From Bradyrhizobium sp. CB2312 (GTDB lineage Bacteria; Pseudomonadota; Alphaproteobacteria; Rhizobiales; Xanthobacteraceae): 64,000 nucleotides of DNA. The DNA is taken from assembly GCF_029714425.1 (NCBI RefSeq), contig NZ_CP121668.1, positions 1,633,501-1,697,500 on the forward strand, in the 5' to 3' direction. The notes under the pieces were generated by a model, which made no database searches, was not told the DNA's origin, and saw nothing but the letters and a program-made list of their open reading frames with translations. This document shows positions 34,051-43,960 of this stretch, in pieces. How positions within the stretch are numbered: position 1 is the first letter of the stretch; every line of letters begins with the position of its first letter. A program made the position numbers and the translations under genes.

Positions 34051-36852
34051 ATGGATGATCTGTTGCGGGAGTTTTTGACGGAGACCAGCGAGAGCCTGGA
34101 CACCGTCGACAATCAGCTGGTGAAGTTCGAGCAGGAGCCGAACAACGCCAAGATCCTGGATAACATCTTCCGCCTGGTCCACACCATCAAGGGCACCTGC
34201 GGCTTCCTCGGCCTGCCGCGGCTCGAAGCGCTGGCGCATGCCGGCGAGACCCTGATGGGCAAATTCCGCGACGGCATGCCGGTGACCGGCCAGGCCGTGA
34301 CGGTGATCCTGTCCTCGATCGACCGCATCAAGGAGATCCTCGCCGGCCTCGAGGCAACCGAAGCCGAGCCCGAAGGCAACGACCGCGATCTCATCGACAA
34401 GCTGGAAGCGATGGTCGAGCAGGGCATGGCCGCAATGGCTGCGGGCGCTGCTGCTCCCGTTGCTGAAGCCCCGCCGCTGGTACCGGAGGCACCCGCCGCT
34501 ACACCCGCACCCGCAAAAGAAATGACGAGGGGTTCGCTGATCGAGCAAACCCTGGAGCGCCCGCTGCGTCCCGGCGAGGTCTCGCTCGACGAGCTCGAGC
34601 GCGCCTTCCGCGAGACCGCGATCGAAGCGCCGGTCCCCGCGCCCGTCGCGAAGGCCGAGCCGGCACCTGCGCCGGCGGCCGCGGTTCCCGCTCCCGCAGC
34701 GAAGGAAGCCAAGGAAACTGCAAAGCCCGCCAAGGAGAAGGCCGCGCCGAAGAAGTCGATGGCCGACGAGAGTGTCGGTGAGGGCGACCGCATCGCCAAC
34801 CAGTCGATCCGCGTCAACGTGGATACGCTGGAGCATCTGATGACCATGGTCTCCGAGCTGGTCTTGACCCGCAACCAGCTGCTGGAGATCTCCCGCCGCA
34901 ACGAGGACACCGAGTTCAAGGTGCCGCTGCAGCGCCTCTCCAACGTCACCGCCGAGCTGCAGGAGGGCGTCATGAAGACGCGCATGCAGCCGATCGGCAA
35001 TGCCTGGCAGAAGCTGCCCCGCATCGTTCGCGACCTCTCCAGCGAACTCGGCAAGCAGATCGAGCTGGAGATGCACGGCGCCGACACCGAGCTCGACCGC
35101 CAGGTGCTCGACCTGATCAAGGATCCGCTCACCCACATGGTGCGCAACTCCGCCGATCATGGCCTGGAGACCCCCGCCGAGCGCTTGGCTAGCGGCAAGG
35201 GCGAGCAGGGCACCATTCGCCTGTCCGCCTATCACGAGGGCGGCCACATCATCATCTGCATCGCCGACAACGGAAGAGGCCTCAACACCGAGAAGATCAA
35301 GGCCAAGGCGCTCTCGTCAGGTCTCGTCACCGAGGCTGAGCTCGAGAAGATGAGCGAAGCCCAGATCCACAAGTTCATCTTCGCGCCGGGCTTCTCCACC
35401 GCGGCCGCCATCACCTCGGTGTCGGGGCGCGGCGTCGGCATGGACGTGGTCCGCACCAATATCGACCAGATCGGCGGCACCATCGACATCAAGTCGGTGG
35501 CGGGTGAAGGCTCTTCCGTCACCATCAAGATCCCGCTGACCCTCGCGATCGTCTCCGCGCTGATCGTGGAAGCCGCCGGTGACCGCTTCGCGATCCCGCA
35601 GCTCTCGGTGGTCGAGCTGGTCCGCGCCCGCGCCAACTCCGAGCACCGCATCGAGCGCATCAAGGACACCGCGGTCCTCAGGTTGCGCAACAAGCTGCTG
35701 CCGCTGATCCATCTCAAGAAGCTGCTCAAGATCGACGACGGCGCCGCCTCCGATCCCGAGAACGGCTTCATCGTGGTCACGCAGGTCGGCAGCCAGACCT
35801 TTGGCATCGTCGTCGACGGCGTGTTCCACACCGAAGAAATCGTGGTCAAGCCGATGTCCACGAAACTGCGTCACATCGACATGTTCTCCGGCAACACCAT
35901 TCTGGGCGATGGCGCGGTGATCATGATCATCGATCCCAACGGCATTGCGAAAGCGCTCGGCGCCGCCGGCTCCTCGGCCCATGACATGGCCGACGAGAAC
36001 GGCGCGCACCACATCGGAAGTGGCGAGCAGACCACCTCGCTGCTGGTGTTCCGCGCCGGCTCGTCCCAGCCCAAGGCGGTCCCGCTTGGCCTCGTCACGC
36101 GCCTCGAAGAGCTGCCCGCCGACAAGATCGAGTTCTCCAACGGCCGCTACATGGTGCAGTACCGCGAGCAGCTGATGCCGCTGGTGGCCATGGAGAGCGT
36201 CACCATCGCTTCGCAAGGCGCCCAGCCGATCCTGGTGTTCGCCGACGATGGCCGCTCCATGGGTCTCGTCGTCGACGAGATCATCGACATCGTCGAGGAA
36301 CGGCTCAACATCGAGGTCGGCGGCTCCTCCTCCGGCATTCTCGGCTCGGCCGTGATCAAGGGCCAGGCCACCGAGGTGATCGACGTCGGCCACTTCCTGC
36401 CGATGGCGTTCGCCGACTGGTTCACCCGCAAGGAGATGAAGCCGTCGATGCACTCGCAGTCGGTGCTGCTGGTCGACGACAGCGCCTTCTTCCGCAACAT
36501 GCTGGCGCCCGTCCTCAAGGCCGCCGGCTACCGCGTCCGCACCGCGCCGACCGCGCAGGAGGGCCTTGCGGCACTGCGCGCGCAAAGCTTCGACGTGATC
36601 CTGACCGACATCGAGATGCCCGACATGAACGGGTTCGAGTTCGCGGAAGTGATCCGCTCCGACAACAACCTTGCGGCAACGCCGATCATCGGTCTGTCGG
36701 CGCTGGTGTCGCCGGCGGCGATCGAGCGCGGCCGGCAGGCCGGCTTCCACGATTATGTCGCCAAGTTCGACCGTCCCGGCCTCATCGCGGCGCTGAAGGA
36801 GCAGACCGCGGGCGCGGCCGGCGCCTCCGAGCTGAGCCGGGCGGCGGCGTAA
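34051..36852 (+). CDS. cheA: CheA-type chemotaxis hybrid histidine kinase (CheA-REC)
   Basis: 933 residues, far longer than E. coli CheA (654). Order: Hpt domain with phosphoacceptor His44 (LVHTIKGTCGF); Ala/Pro-rich linker about 130-245; dimerisation helices (QSIRVNVDTLEHLMTMVSEL); HATPase (HMVRNSADHGLE with Asn366, IADNGRGLN, GRGVGMDVVRTNIDQIGGTI); a CheW-like domain (GDRFAIPQLSVVELV); a second, CheW-like stretch (TSLLVFRAG...GLVVDEIIDIVEERL); and a C-terminal receiver about 803-925 with Asp853 (LTDIEMPDMNG). The canonical P2 (CheY/CheB-binding) domain is replaced by the linker. It heads cheA-W-Y-B-R. Confidence 0.96.
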   Translation: MDDLLREFLTETSESLDTVDNQLVKFEQEPNNAKILDNIFRLVHTIKGTCGFLGLPRLEALAHAGETLMGKFRDGMPVTGQAVTVILSSIDRIKEILAGLEATEAEPEGNDRDLIDKLEAMVEQGMAAMAAGAAAPVAEAPPLVPEAPAATPAPAKEMTRGSLIEQTLERPLRPGEVSLDELERAFRETAIEAPVPAPVAKAEPAPAPAAAVPAPAAKEAKETAKPAKEKAAPKKSMADESVGEGDRIANQSIRVNVDTLEHLMTMVSELVLTRNQLLEISRRNEDTEFKVPLQRLSNVTAELQEGVMKTRMQPIGNAWQKLPRIVRDLSSELGKQIELEMHGADTELDRQVLDLIKDPLTHMVRNSADHGLETPAERLASGKGEQGTIRLSAYHEGGHIIICIADNGRGLNTEKIKAKALSSGLVTEAELEKMSEAQIHKFIFAPGFSTAAAITSVSGRGVGMDVVRTNIDQIGGTIDIKSVAGEGSSVTIKIPLTLAIVSALIVEAAGDRFAIPQLSVVELVRARANSEHRIERIKDTAVLRLRNKLLPLIHLKKLLKIDDGAASDPENGFIVVTQVGSQTFGIVVDGVFHTEEIVVKPMSTKLRHIDMFSGNTILGDGAVIMIIDPNGIAKALGAAGSSAHDMADENGAHHIGSGEQTTSLLVFRAGSSQPKAVPLGLVTRLEELPADKIEFSNGRYMVQYREQLMPLVAMESVTIASQGAQPILVFADDGRSMGLVVDEIIDIVEERLNIEVGGSSSGILGSAVIKGQATEVIDVGHFLPMAFADWFTRKEMKPSMHSQSVLLVDDSAFFRNMLAPVLKAAGYRVRTAPTAQEGLAALRAQSFDVILTDIEMPDMNGFEFAEVIRSDNNLAATPIIGLSALVSPAAIERGRQAGFHDYVAKFDRPGLIAALKEQTAGAAGASELSRAAA

Positions 36853-36873
36853 GAGCGCGAGGAGATATCTGAG

Positions 36874-37344
36874 ATGAGCAAGAAGACGCAAATTGGCGAA
36901 GGCGCCATGGTCGAATACGTCACCGCGATGATCGGCGGCCAGCTGTTCGGCCTGCCGATCTCGCGCGTCCAGGACGTGTTCATGCCCGAGCGCGTCACCC
37001 GCGTGCCCTTGGCCTCGCGCGAGATCGCCGGCGTGTTGAACCTGCGCGGCCGCATCGTCACCGTGATCGACATGCGCGCCCGTCTCGGCCTGCCCAAGGT
37101 CGAGGACGGCAAGGCGCCGATGGCGGTCGGCGTCGACCTTCGCGGCGAATCCTACGGCCTCCTGATCGACCAGATCGGCGAGGTGCTGCGCCTGCCCGAG
37201 GACGGCAAGGAGGAAAACCCCGTCAACCTCGATCCCCGCATGGCCAAGCTCGCCGGCGGCGTCCACCGTCTCGACGGCCAGCTCATGGTCGTCCTCGATG
37301 TTGACCGCGTGCTCGAGCTCGCGCCCGAGATGATGGCGGCCTGA
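36874..37344 (+). CDS. cheW: CheW chemotaxis coupling protein
   Basis: 156 residues; starts 21 bases after cheA with GAGGAG upstream. CheW beta-barrel signatures: YVTAMIGGQLFGLPISRVQD, VPLASREIAGVLNLRGRIV, PVIDMR-type TVIDMRARLG and GLLIDQIGEVLRL. Links CheA to chemoreceptors, none of which is encoded in this window. Confidence 0.96.
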   Translation: MSKKTQIGEGAMVEYVTAMIGGQLFGLPISRVQDVFMPERVTRVPLASREIAGVLNLRGRIVTVIDMRARLGLPKVEDGKAPMAVGVDLRGESYGLLIDQIGEVLRLPEDGKEENPVNLDPRMAKLAGGVHRLDGQLMVVLDVDRVLELAPEMMAA

Positions 37345-37418
37345 TACGGCAGCAAGCGCCGCCGACGGACTTGCAATTGGAAGTACCCCCCGCAAAGGGG
37401 GAGGAAGCAGAGGTTCAC

Positions 37419-37784
37419 ATGCGAACTTGTCTCGTCGTTGACGATTCCAGCGTCATCCGCAAGGTTGCGCGCCGGATTCTGGAGGGCCTCGACTTCCAGA
37501 TCCTCGAAGCCGAGGACGGTGAGAAGGCGCTGGAGGCCTGCAAGCGCGGACTTCCCGACGCGGTGCTGCTCGACTGGAACATGCCCGTGATGGACGGTTA
37601 CGAGTTCCTCGGGCACCTCCGCCGCATGCCCGGCGGCGACCAGCCCAAGGTGGTGTTCTGCACCACCGAGAACGACGTCGCGCATATTGCACGTGCGCTT
37701 CATGCCGGCGCCAACGAGTACATCATGAAGCCGTTCGACAAGGACATCGTGACGGCGAAATTCCAGGAAGTCGGCCTGATCTGA
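37419..37784 (+). CDS. cheY: CheY-type single-domain response regulator
   Basis: 121 residues from the ATG at 37419 (AGAGG upstream). Receiver motifs: CLVVDDSSVIRKV (acidic pair), LLDWNMPVMDGYEFL with the phosphoacceptor Asp, Thr in FCTTENDV and Lys in YIMKPFDKD. No output domain, so it acts on the flagellar switch or as a phosphate sink. Confidence 0.95.
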   Translation: MRTCLVVDDSSVIRKVARRILEGLDFQILEAEDGEKALEACKRGLPDAVLLDWNMPVMDGYEFLGHLRRMPGGDQPKVVFCTTENDVAHIARALHAGANEYIMKPFDKDIVTAKFQEVGLI

Positions 37785-37859
37785 GTAAGCACCCGGAGGC
37801 TGAACGGATCCTTCGGCGATTGTTTTCAACTGAACCGTTTCAGTCTGAGTTGGTGAGTA

Positions 37860-39059
37860 ATGAGTGTTGCGTTCGCAGGTAATTCGACCACGGGTCCCTC
37901 GCGCGAAGCCGGGCCGCTGCGGGTGATGATCGTCGACGACTCCGTCGTCATCCGCGGTCTGATCTCGCGCTGGATCGGTGCCGAGCACGACATGGAAGTC
38001 GCGGCCTCGCTGCGCACCGGGCTCGAGGCGGTCAACCAGCTCGAACGCATCAATCCTGACGTTGCGGTGCTCGACATCGAAATGCCCGAGCTCGACGGTC
38101 TGTCGGCGCTGCCGCGACTGCTGGCGAAGAAGCGCGACCTCGTCATCATCATGGCTTCGACCCTGACCCGCCGCAACGCGGAGATCAGCTTCAAGGCGCT
38201 GTCGCTCGGCGCGGCCGACTACATTCCGAAACCGGAATCGACGCGCGAGGCGCAGGCCGCGGACATCTTTCATCACGACCTGATCCAGAAAATCCGTCAC
38301 CTCGGCGCGCGGCTGCGCCGCAAGCCCGCGGTTGCGAGCCCACCGCTGGCGCCCGCGAGCCCGGCTCCGGCCGCACGTGGACCAGCTGTTGCGCGGCCCG
38401 CTGCGCCCGCGCCGGCTCCGGCGGTGCATGCGCCGTCGTCAGGGGTGTTGTCGACGCGCCCGTTCTCGACCCAGGCCCCGAAGGTGCTGCTGATCGGCTC
38501 CTCGACCGGCGGTCCGCAGGCGCTGATGGCGCTCGTCACCGAGCTCGGCCCGGTGATCGACCGCTTCCCGGTGCTGATCACCCAGCACATGCCGCCGACC
38601 TTCACCACCATTCTCGCCGAGCACCTGGCGCGTTCGAGCCGCCGCCCCGCAGCCGAGGCGGTCGACGGCGAGCCGGTGAAGCCGGGACGGATCTATCTGG
38701 CGCCCGGCGGCAAGCACATGCGCGTCGCGCGCAGCGGCGCGGACGTCGCGATCGCGCTCGATGACGGCCCCGCCGTCAATTTCTGCAAGCCCGCGGTCGA
38801 TCCGCTGTTCACCTCCGCCATCGACATCTGGCACGGGAGCATCCTCTCCGTGATCCTGACGGGCATGGGCTCGGACGGCATGCGCGGCGGCAAGGACATC
38901 GTCGCGGCAGGCGGCAGCGTGATCGCGCAGGACGAAGCCTCCAGCGTGGTCTGGGGCATGCCGGGTGCGGCCGCCAATGCCGGCATCTGCGCGGCGATCC
39001 TGCCGCTCAACCAGATCGGCGCCAAGGTCAATCGCCTGTTCGCGGGAGACCGCTCGTGA
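37860..39059 (+). CDS. cheB: CheB chemoreceptor glutamate methylesterase
   Basis: 399 residues: receiver 20-145 ([24 protein letters not shown]), a Pro/Ala linker of about 60 residues, and methylesterase domain 205-395 with the triad Ser215 (GSSTGGP), His in TQHMPPTF, and Asp in [11 protein letters not shown]. Phospho-activated demethylation and deamidation of chemoreceptors, opposing CheR. Its stop overlaps the cheR start by 4 bases. Confidence 0.96.
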   Translation: MSVAFAGNSTTGPSREAGPLRVMIVDDSVVIRGLISRWIGAEHDMEVAASLRTGLEAVNQLERINPDVAVLDIEMPELDGLSALPRLLAKKRDLVIIMASTLTRRNAEISFKALSLGAADYIPKPESTREAQAADIFHHDLIQKIRHLGARLRRKPAVASPPLAPASPAPAARGPAVARPAAPAPAPAVHAPSSGVLSTRPFSTQAPKVLLIGSSTGGPQALMALVTELGPVIDRFPVLITQHMPPTFTTILAEHLARSSRRPAAEAVDGEPVKPGRIYLAPGGKHMRVARSGADVAIALDDGPAVNFCKPAVDPLFTSAIDIWHGSILSVILTGMGSDGMRGGKDIVAAGGSVIAQDEASSVVWGMPGAAANAGICAAILPLNQIGAKVNRLFAGDRS

Positions 39060-39928
39060 CGCCCGCAGATTACGATTATCTGCGCAAGTTCCTGAAAGAG
39101 CGCTCCGGTCTCGATCTCTCCGCCGACAAGCAGTATCTGGTCGAGAGCCGCTTGCTGCCGCTCGCGCGCAAGGCAAGTCTTCCCGGCATTCCCGATCTCG
39201 TGCTGAAGATCCGGAACGGCGATGGCCGGCTTGCGACCGACGTGGTCGAAGCCATGACCACCAACGAGACCTTCTTCTACCGCGACAAGATTCCGTTCGA
39301 TCATCTGCGCGAAACCATCCTGCCGGGCCTGATCCAGGCGCGCGCGGCGCGCAAGTCTTTGCGCATCTGGTCGGCAGCGTCCTCGACAGGGCAGGAGCCC
39401 TATTCGATCGCGATGTGCGTGAGGGAGATGGGCGCGGCGTTCGCCGGCTGGCGCATCGAGATCGTCGCCACTGACCTCTCGCAGGAGGTGCTGGAGAAAT
39501 CCAAGGCCGGCGTCTACAGCCAGTTCGAGGTGCAGCGCGGCCTGCCGATCCAGCATCTGATGAAGTATTTCACGCAAACCGGCGAGCTCTGGCAGCTCAA
39601 CGCCGACATCCGCGCGATGGTGCAGTTCCGCCAGCTCAACCTGTTGCAGGATTTCTCCCATCTCGGCACGTTCGACGTGATCTTCTGCCGCAACGTGCTG
39701 ATCTATTTCGACCAGGACACCAAGGCGGTGATCTTCGAGCGGATGGCGAAGGGGTTGGAAGCCGACGGCACGCTGTTGCTTGGCGCCGCCGAATCCGTCG
39801 TCGGCATCACCGATGCGTTCCGTCCCATCACCGAGCGCCGTGGCCTCTACCAGCTCAATCCGGCACGCTCCGGCCGTCCGATGGGCGGATTGATGCCGCA
39901 GCCGCTGAAGGTCGCCGCGGCAAGGTGA
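39056..39928 (+). CDS. cheR: CheR chemoreceptor methyltransferase
   Basis: 290 residues with a GTG start inside the cheB stop (GTGA), indicating coupling. N-terminal helical domain ([20 protein letters not shown]) and SAM-binding domain ([50 protein letters not shown]). Last gene of the che operon; CheD and receptors are absent from the window. Confidence 0.96.
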   Translation: MTPADYDYLRKFLKERSGLDLSADKQYLVESRLLPLARKASLPGIPDLVLKIRNGDGRLATDVVEAMTTNETFFYRDKIPFDHLRETILPGLIQARAARKSLRIWSAASSTGQEPYSIAMCVREMGAAFAGWRIEIVATDLSQEVLEKSKAGVYSQFEVQRGLPIQHLMKYFTQTGELWQLNADIRAMVQFRQLNLLQDFSHLGTFDVIFCRNVLIYFDQDTKAVIFERMAKGLEADGTLLLGAAESVVGITDAFRPITERRGLYQLNPARSGRPMGGLMPQPLKVAAAR

Positions 39929-40192
39929 TTTGCCGCACGGCGCGGCGATCGGAGTGAGTGACGTTGATGCGGATGACCGGTAGCACCTGCCGGCCCCTCC
40001 GTTGCACGCGACGCTTCACTCGCAATTGAGCAGCGCAGATTACTCGGCTACCGCGCAGCAGAGCGCGCGCGGCGATGCGACGCGATCGCGCTCCTCATCA
40101 GCATCTGGCGGTTGTGCTATGGTGCCGATCGTCCCGCCGGACAGAGGCGGGAATTCGCTCAAGATCATGACCTATTTCGAGGAGGACATACT

Positions 40193-40663
40193 ATGCGAAT
40201 GTCTTGTGCCTCTTATTTCCTGCTGGCGGTGCTCTCGTTGCCTGCGACGGCTGTTGCCGGCGAGCAGGTACTCGAATTCAAGCTCGTCACCAAGCCGATG
40301 GACGTCAAGGTCACGGAAGTCGCGAATGTCGAAGGTCAGACAGTCATATCCGGCAAAATGTTCGGCGTTGCCTTCTTCAAGGACGGCCGCATTGCCGTGA
40401 AGGACTTCGTCAATTCCTCCGACTTGCTCAAGGGCTCAGGACCGATTTTCGGCTACAGTACCTACACCTTTGACGACGGCTCCTCGATCACGGCGCGCTA
40501 CGCCGGCGCGGTCAAGGACGGAAAGGCGAAGGGCGAATATACAATCTTGTCGGGCACCGGGACTTACGCAAACGCGACGGGCACGGGTGGCTTCGAGAGC
40601 GTGCAAAGTGGGTTCAAGGGCGCCGGTCTGTACGACGGAAGATTTATCGTCAAGACCCCCTAA
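40193..40663 (+). CDS. Secreted protein, allene-oxide-cyclase-barrel-like
   Basis: 156 residues, ATG 40193 with GGAGG 7 bases upstream. Signal peptide 1-20 (SCASYFLLAVLSLPATAVAG). The end SGTGTYANATGTGGFESVQ resembles the G-T-G-x-[YF]-x-x-A-x-G-x-G strand pattern of dirigent/allene oxide cyclase-like barrels; an extended beta pattern precedes it. Function unknown. The 264-base gap before it carries no other recognisable feature. Confidence 0.65.
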   Translation: MRMSCASYFLLAVLSLPATAVAGEQVLEFKLVTKPMDVKVTEVANVEGQTVISGKMFGVAFFKDGRIAVKDFVNSSDLLKGSGPIFGYSTYTFDDGSSITARYAGAVKDGKAKGEYTILSGTGTYANATGTGGFESVQSGFKGAGLYDGRFIVKTP

Positions 40664-40720
40664 GCCAGCACGCGAACCTTGGCGCTCGCGCGCCTTTGCC
40701 GATGAGGTCGCGAGCGCATT

Positions 40721-41881
40721 TCACAAAATCGCATGCGGCAGGAAGCGCGAGCTGTTGCCCGTGATCGGACTCTCGTCCTCGCGGATCGACAGGCCGCAGG
40801 GCTCGTGGTTCACCAGCCAGCTTCCCACCACGGGATAGACGCCGGAAAAATTCGGCAGCGGTGATAGCGCCTGGCGCACGAAGCCTTCCGCACCGTAGGG
40901 GCCGGCGTGCTCGTCGAGCGGCATTCCGCCCGACACCAGCGTGACATTGGCGCCTTCGCGCGACAGCAGCGGCTTGCGTACATACGACGTTCCGAGCTCC
41001 GCCGCCCGCGCGTCGTCCTCGAAGAAGGCCGGCAGCAGATTGGGATGGTTCGGAAACATCTCCCAGAGCAGCGGCAGGATGCCCTTGTTGGAGAGCACGG
41101 CCTTCCACGGCGGCTCGATCCAGCGCGTCGGCGCGCTCGCGAGCTTCGCGCCAAAGGCGTCCTGGAACATCCACTCCCAGGGATAGAGCTTGAAGACAAG
41201 CTCCATGTCGCGGTCGTCGAGATCGACGAAGCCGCCGGCTTCATCGCGCCAGCCGATCTCCTCGATGTCGAGCAGCGTGGTCGAGAGCCCCGCCTGGCGT
41301 GCGGTGTCCTCGAGATAAGCGAGCGTGCCGGCGTCCTCCTCGTTATCGGTAGCGCCGGTGAGATGCAGATGCCGACCGGCGCCGGTCGCCTTCCACGCCT
41401 CGATCAGCCGTTCGTGGATGGAGTTGAACTGATCGGCGCGTGCGGGGATGATGCGGCGTTCGATCGCCTGTTCGAGCCAGGTCCATTGAAACACCGCGGC
41501 CTCGAAGATCGAGGTCGGGGTATCGGCATTGTATTCGAGCAGCTTTGCCGGCGCTCCGCCGTCGAACTTCAGATCGAGCCGGCCGTAGAGGCTGCGGTCG
41601 TCACGCTCCCAACTCTCGGCGATCAAACTCCAGAACGCCTCCGGAATCTTCAAGCGCCGCAAGTAACGCTCATCACTGATGACGCGGCCGGCGAGCTCCA
41701 GGCACATCGCATCAATCTCGCCGGTCGGCGTCTCGATGCCGCGTTCGATCTCGTCGAGCGTGAAGGCATAATAGGCGCGCTCGTCCCAATAGCGCTCGCC
41801 GTCGATGGTGTGGAAGGCGAAGCCGTATTGCTCTGCGGTCTCTCGCCAGTCGTCGCGCTCGGGACAGACGATGCGTTGCAT
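40721..41881 (-). CDS. Glutathionylspermidine synthase-like ATP-grasp ligase (YgiC/YjfC family)
   Basis: 386 residues. Conserved family segments: RLDLKFDGGAPAKLLEYNAD (with the -EYNADTPTS- loop), LVFKLYPWEWMF, SNKGILPLLWEMFPNHPNLL, YVRKPLLSREGANV and a tail GLSIREDESPITGNSSRFLPH. The ATP-grasp C-terminal domain of GspS joins the glycine carboxylate of glutathione to spermidine. YgiC/YjfC relatives lack the amidase half and have no proven substrate. Last gene of DUF350 / Ser-rich / His-rich / ligase operon, 3 bases after the His-rich gene. Confidence 0.88.
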   Translation of the reverse strand: MQRIVCPERDDWRETAEQYGFAFHTIDGERYWDERAYYAFTLDEIERGIETPTGEIDAMCLELAGRVISDERYLRRLKIPEAFWSLIAESWERDDRSLYGRLDLKFDGGAPAKLLEYNADTPTSIFEAAVFQWTWLEQAIERRIIPARADQFNSIHERLIEAWKATGAGRHLHLTGATDNEEDAGTLAYLEDTARQAGLSTTLLDIEEIGWRDEAGGFVDLDDRDMELVFKLYPWEWMFQDAFGAKLASAPTRWIEPPWKAVLSNKGILPLLWEMFPNHPNLLPAFFEDDARAAELGTSYVRKPLLSREGANVTLVSGGMPLDEHAGPYGAEGFVRQALSPLPNFSGVYPVVGSWLVNHEPCGLSIREDESPITGNSSRFLPHAIL

Positions 41882-41884
41882 GGA

Positions 41885-42139
41885 TCAACCGCCGTGGCCG
41901 CCATGGCCATGACCGCCATGGCCATGTCCGCCGTGGTCATGTCCGCCGTGGCCGTGCATGTGATGCAGCGTGCCGCCGAAACCGCCATAGTTCGGGCGGC
42001 AATAGGGCTTGCCGTCGAGGCCGGGAACGGCTTCGAGCCCGGGGCCGCATGGCTGTTCGCGCCTGGTGAATCCCATCGAGGCCGCGCTGACCGCGGCGCT
42101 TCCCATCAACGTCAGCATGACCCTTCGCGAGCGTTTCAT
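41885..42139 (-). CDS. Small exported Gly/His-rich protein ending in Gly-Gly
   Basis: 84 residues. N-terminal signal-like stretch (RRVMLTLMGSAAVSAASMG), a core with two cysteines (QPCGPGLEAVPGLDGKPYC), and a C-terminal His/Gly run of about 27 residues (HHMHGHGGHDHGG... to ...GHGG) built from repeats of GHGGH. The tail should bind Ni, Cu, Zn or Co. It ends in a free Gly-Gly. Located directly before the ATP-grasp ligase gene, so it may be its protein substrate (inference). Confidence 0.78.
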   Translation of the reverse strand: MKRSRRVMLTLMGSAAVSAASMGFTRREQPCGPGLEAVPGLDGKPYCRPNYGGFGGTLHHMHGHGGHDHGGHGHGGHGHGGHGG

Positions 42140-42203
42140 GTTGCGTCCTCCCGCGCGACTTTAAGCAGACCGGCGCGCGGCGTTGAATTCAAAACCTCGC
42201 GCT

Positions 42204-42596
42204 TCAGCCGCCGCCCGAAAAACCATGGCCGAACGAGCCGAAGCCGCCGCGGCTCACGCTGCTCGAGCCTGAATCGGACGACGTGCCCGACGAGGAGTGG
42301 CTCGAGGAATCGCTGCTGAAGAAGCTCGATCGCGACGACCAGCGCGAGCCGCCGTTGCCGCCTGACGAACTGCTGCTGCTGGTGCTGCACGTCGTGGTCG
42401 TCTGCCCCGGCAAGGCTCCGGGGGAGGGCTCGCAGGTCTGGTGCGGCATCAGCGTGTAGGCGGTGGTGCCGACCGCGATCGTGCCCATCACCAGCAGCGC
42501 GACATGGCCGGAGCGCTTCACCGGCGGCCGCGAAGGCGGCGGCTCAGCGGGCGGCCGGCGCTTGCCGAAATCCTTTTTGGTGGGTTTGTCCGCCAT
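42204..42596 (-). CDS. Ser-rich membrane-linked protein with RGGFG tail (DUF1190/YgiB-like)
   Basis: 130 residues. Basic N-terminal region, one hydrophobic segment (HVALLVMGTIAVGTTAYTLM), two cysteines, then about 55 Ser-rich low-complexity residues and the end SRGGFGSFGHGFSGGG. The R-G-G-F-G block recalls the tail of E. coli YgiB/YjfM (DUF1190), and its gene order next to DUF350 and a YgiC-like gene supports this. Function unknown. Confidence 0.6.
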   Translation of the reverse strand: MADKPTKKDFGKRRPPAEPPPSRPPVKRSGHVALLVMGTIAVGTTAYTLMPHQTCEPSPGALPGQTTTTCSTSSSSSSGGNGGSRWSSRSSFFSSDSSSHSSSGTSSDSGSSSVSRGGFGSFGHGFSGGG

Positions 42597-42610
42597 ATCA
42601 GTTGATCACG

Positions 42611-43015
42611 TCAGTAGATCATGCAGGCGGCGTTCAGGAGGCCAGCGGCGAGCGAGGACAGGCCGAGCCAGATCGCGGGCGCAAGCTCGCCGGCAGCAAT
42701 CCGCGCCGACAGGTTCGGCACCGGCACCTTGACGAGAAACAGCACGATGATCTGGACGATCAGCGCGATGATCGCCCAGACCATGCAGTCCAGCACATTG
42801 GCCGAATGCGCGATCGCGCTGACCAGCGGCGCCACGAAGCCGAGCAGGCTGAGGCCGAGCGCGATCGCAGCGGCCGGCTCGTTGTCGCGGATCAGCTGGA
42901 ACTCGTTGTGCGGGGTGATGCGGGTATAGATGAACAGATACGCCACGATGGCGATCAGGCCGGTGCAGAAATAGACCAGGAAGGCGGGCAGGCCGGCGAG
43001 TGATTGCAGGATCAT
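42611..43015 (-). CDS. DUF350 (YjfL-like) membrane protein
   Basis: 134 residues from the ATG at 43015; a longer in-frame start upstream is not supported. Four hydrophobic helices: LVYFCTGLIAIVAYLFIYT, AAAIALGLSLLGFVAPLVSA, MVWAIIALIVQIIVLFLV and IWLGLSSLAAGLLNAACMI, with the characteristic ITPHNEFQLIRDNEPAAAIA loop of DUF350. First gene of the operon ahead of the RGGFG-tailed protein, as in E. coli yjfL-yjfM-yjfC. Confidence 0.85.
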   Translation of the reverse strand: MILQSLAGLPAFLVYFCTGLIAIVAYLFIYTRITPHNEFQLIRDNEPAAAIALGLSLLGFVAPLVSAIAHSANVLDCMVWAIIALIVQIIVLFLVKVPVPNLSARIAAGELAPAIWLGLSSLAAGLLNAACMIY

Positions 43016-43104
43016 CGTTCCCCCATCGTGCAGCGACCATTCGTCGGCATCGGGAGGATAGCGGTTCAATGCCGGGGGAGCGACGAAGCGGCGCTCCCGT
43101 CCCC

Positions 43105-43134
43105 AAAAACAAAACCCCGCCATTTGCGGCGGGG
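43105..43134 (-). terminator. Rho-independent terminator of ctrA
   Basis: On the minus strand CCCCGCC and GGCGGGG form a 7-bp stem with a 6-base loop, followed by TTTTGTTTTT. It lies 46 bases past the ctrA stop and ahead of the DUF350 gene. Confidence 0.9.
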
Positions 43135-43179
43135 TCCAGGCTGGGAGGAGCGAGCCCGATGGCTCGCGACGTAAAGGGA

Positions 43180-43881
<702 letters not shown>

Positions 43882-43960
43882 GCCAGTTCCCCATAGTCGC
43901 CGCTCCTGGGCGTCAGGTCGGCCGCATTCGCGGCACTCAACAAAACGCCTTTGAACAACT

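Noticed and set aside
41900..41965. Short tandem repeats (GCCATGGCC/CCGCCGTGG-like units) suggesting a CRISPR or minisatellite
   Set aside because: They encode the in-frame GHGGH repeats of the His-rich protein; there are no spacers and no cas genes.
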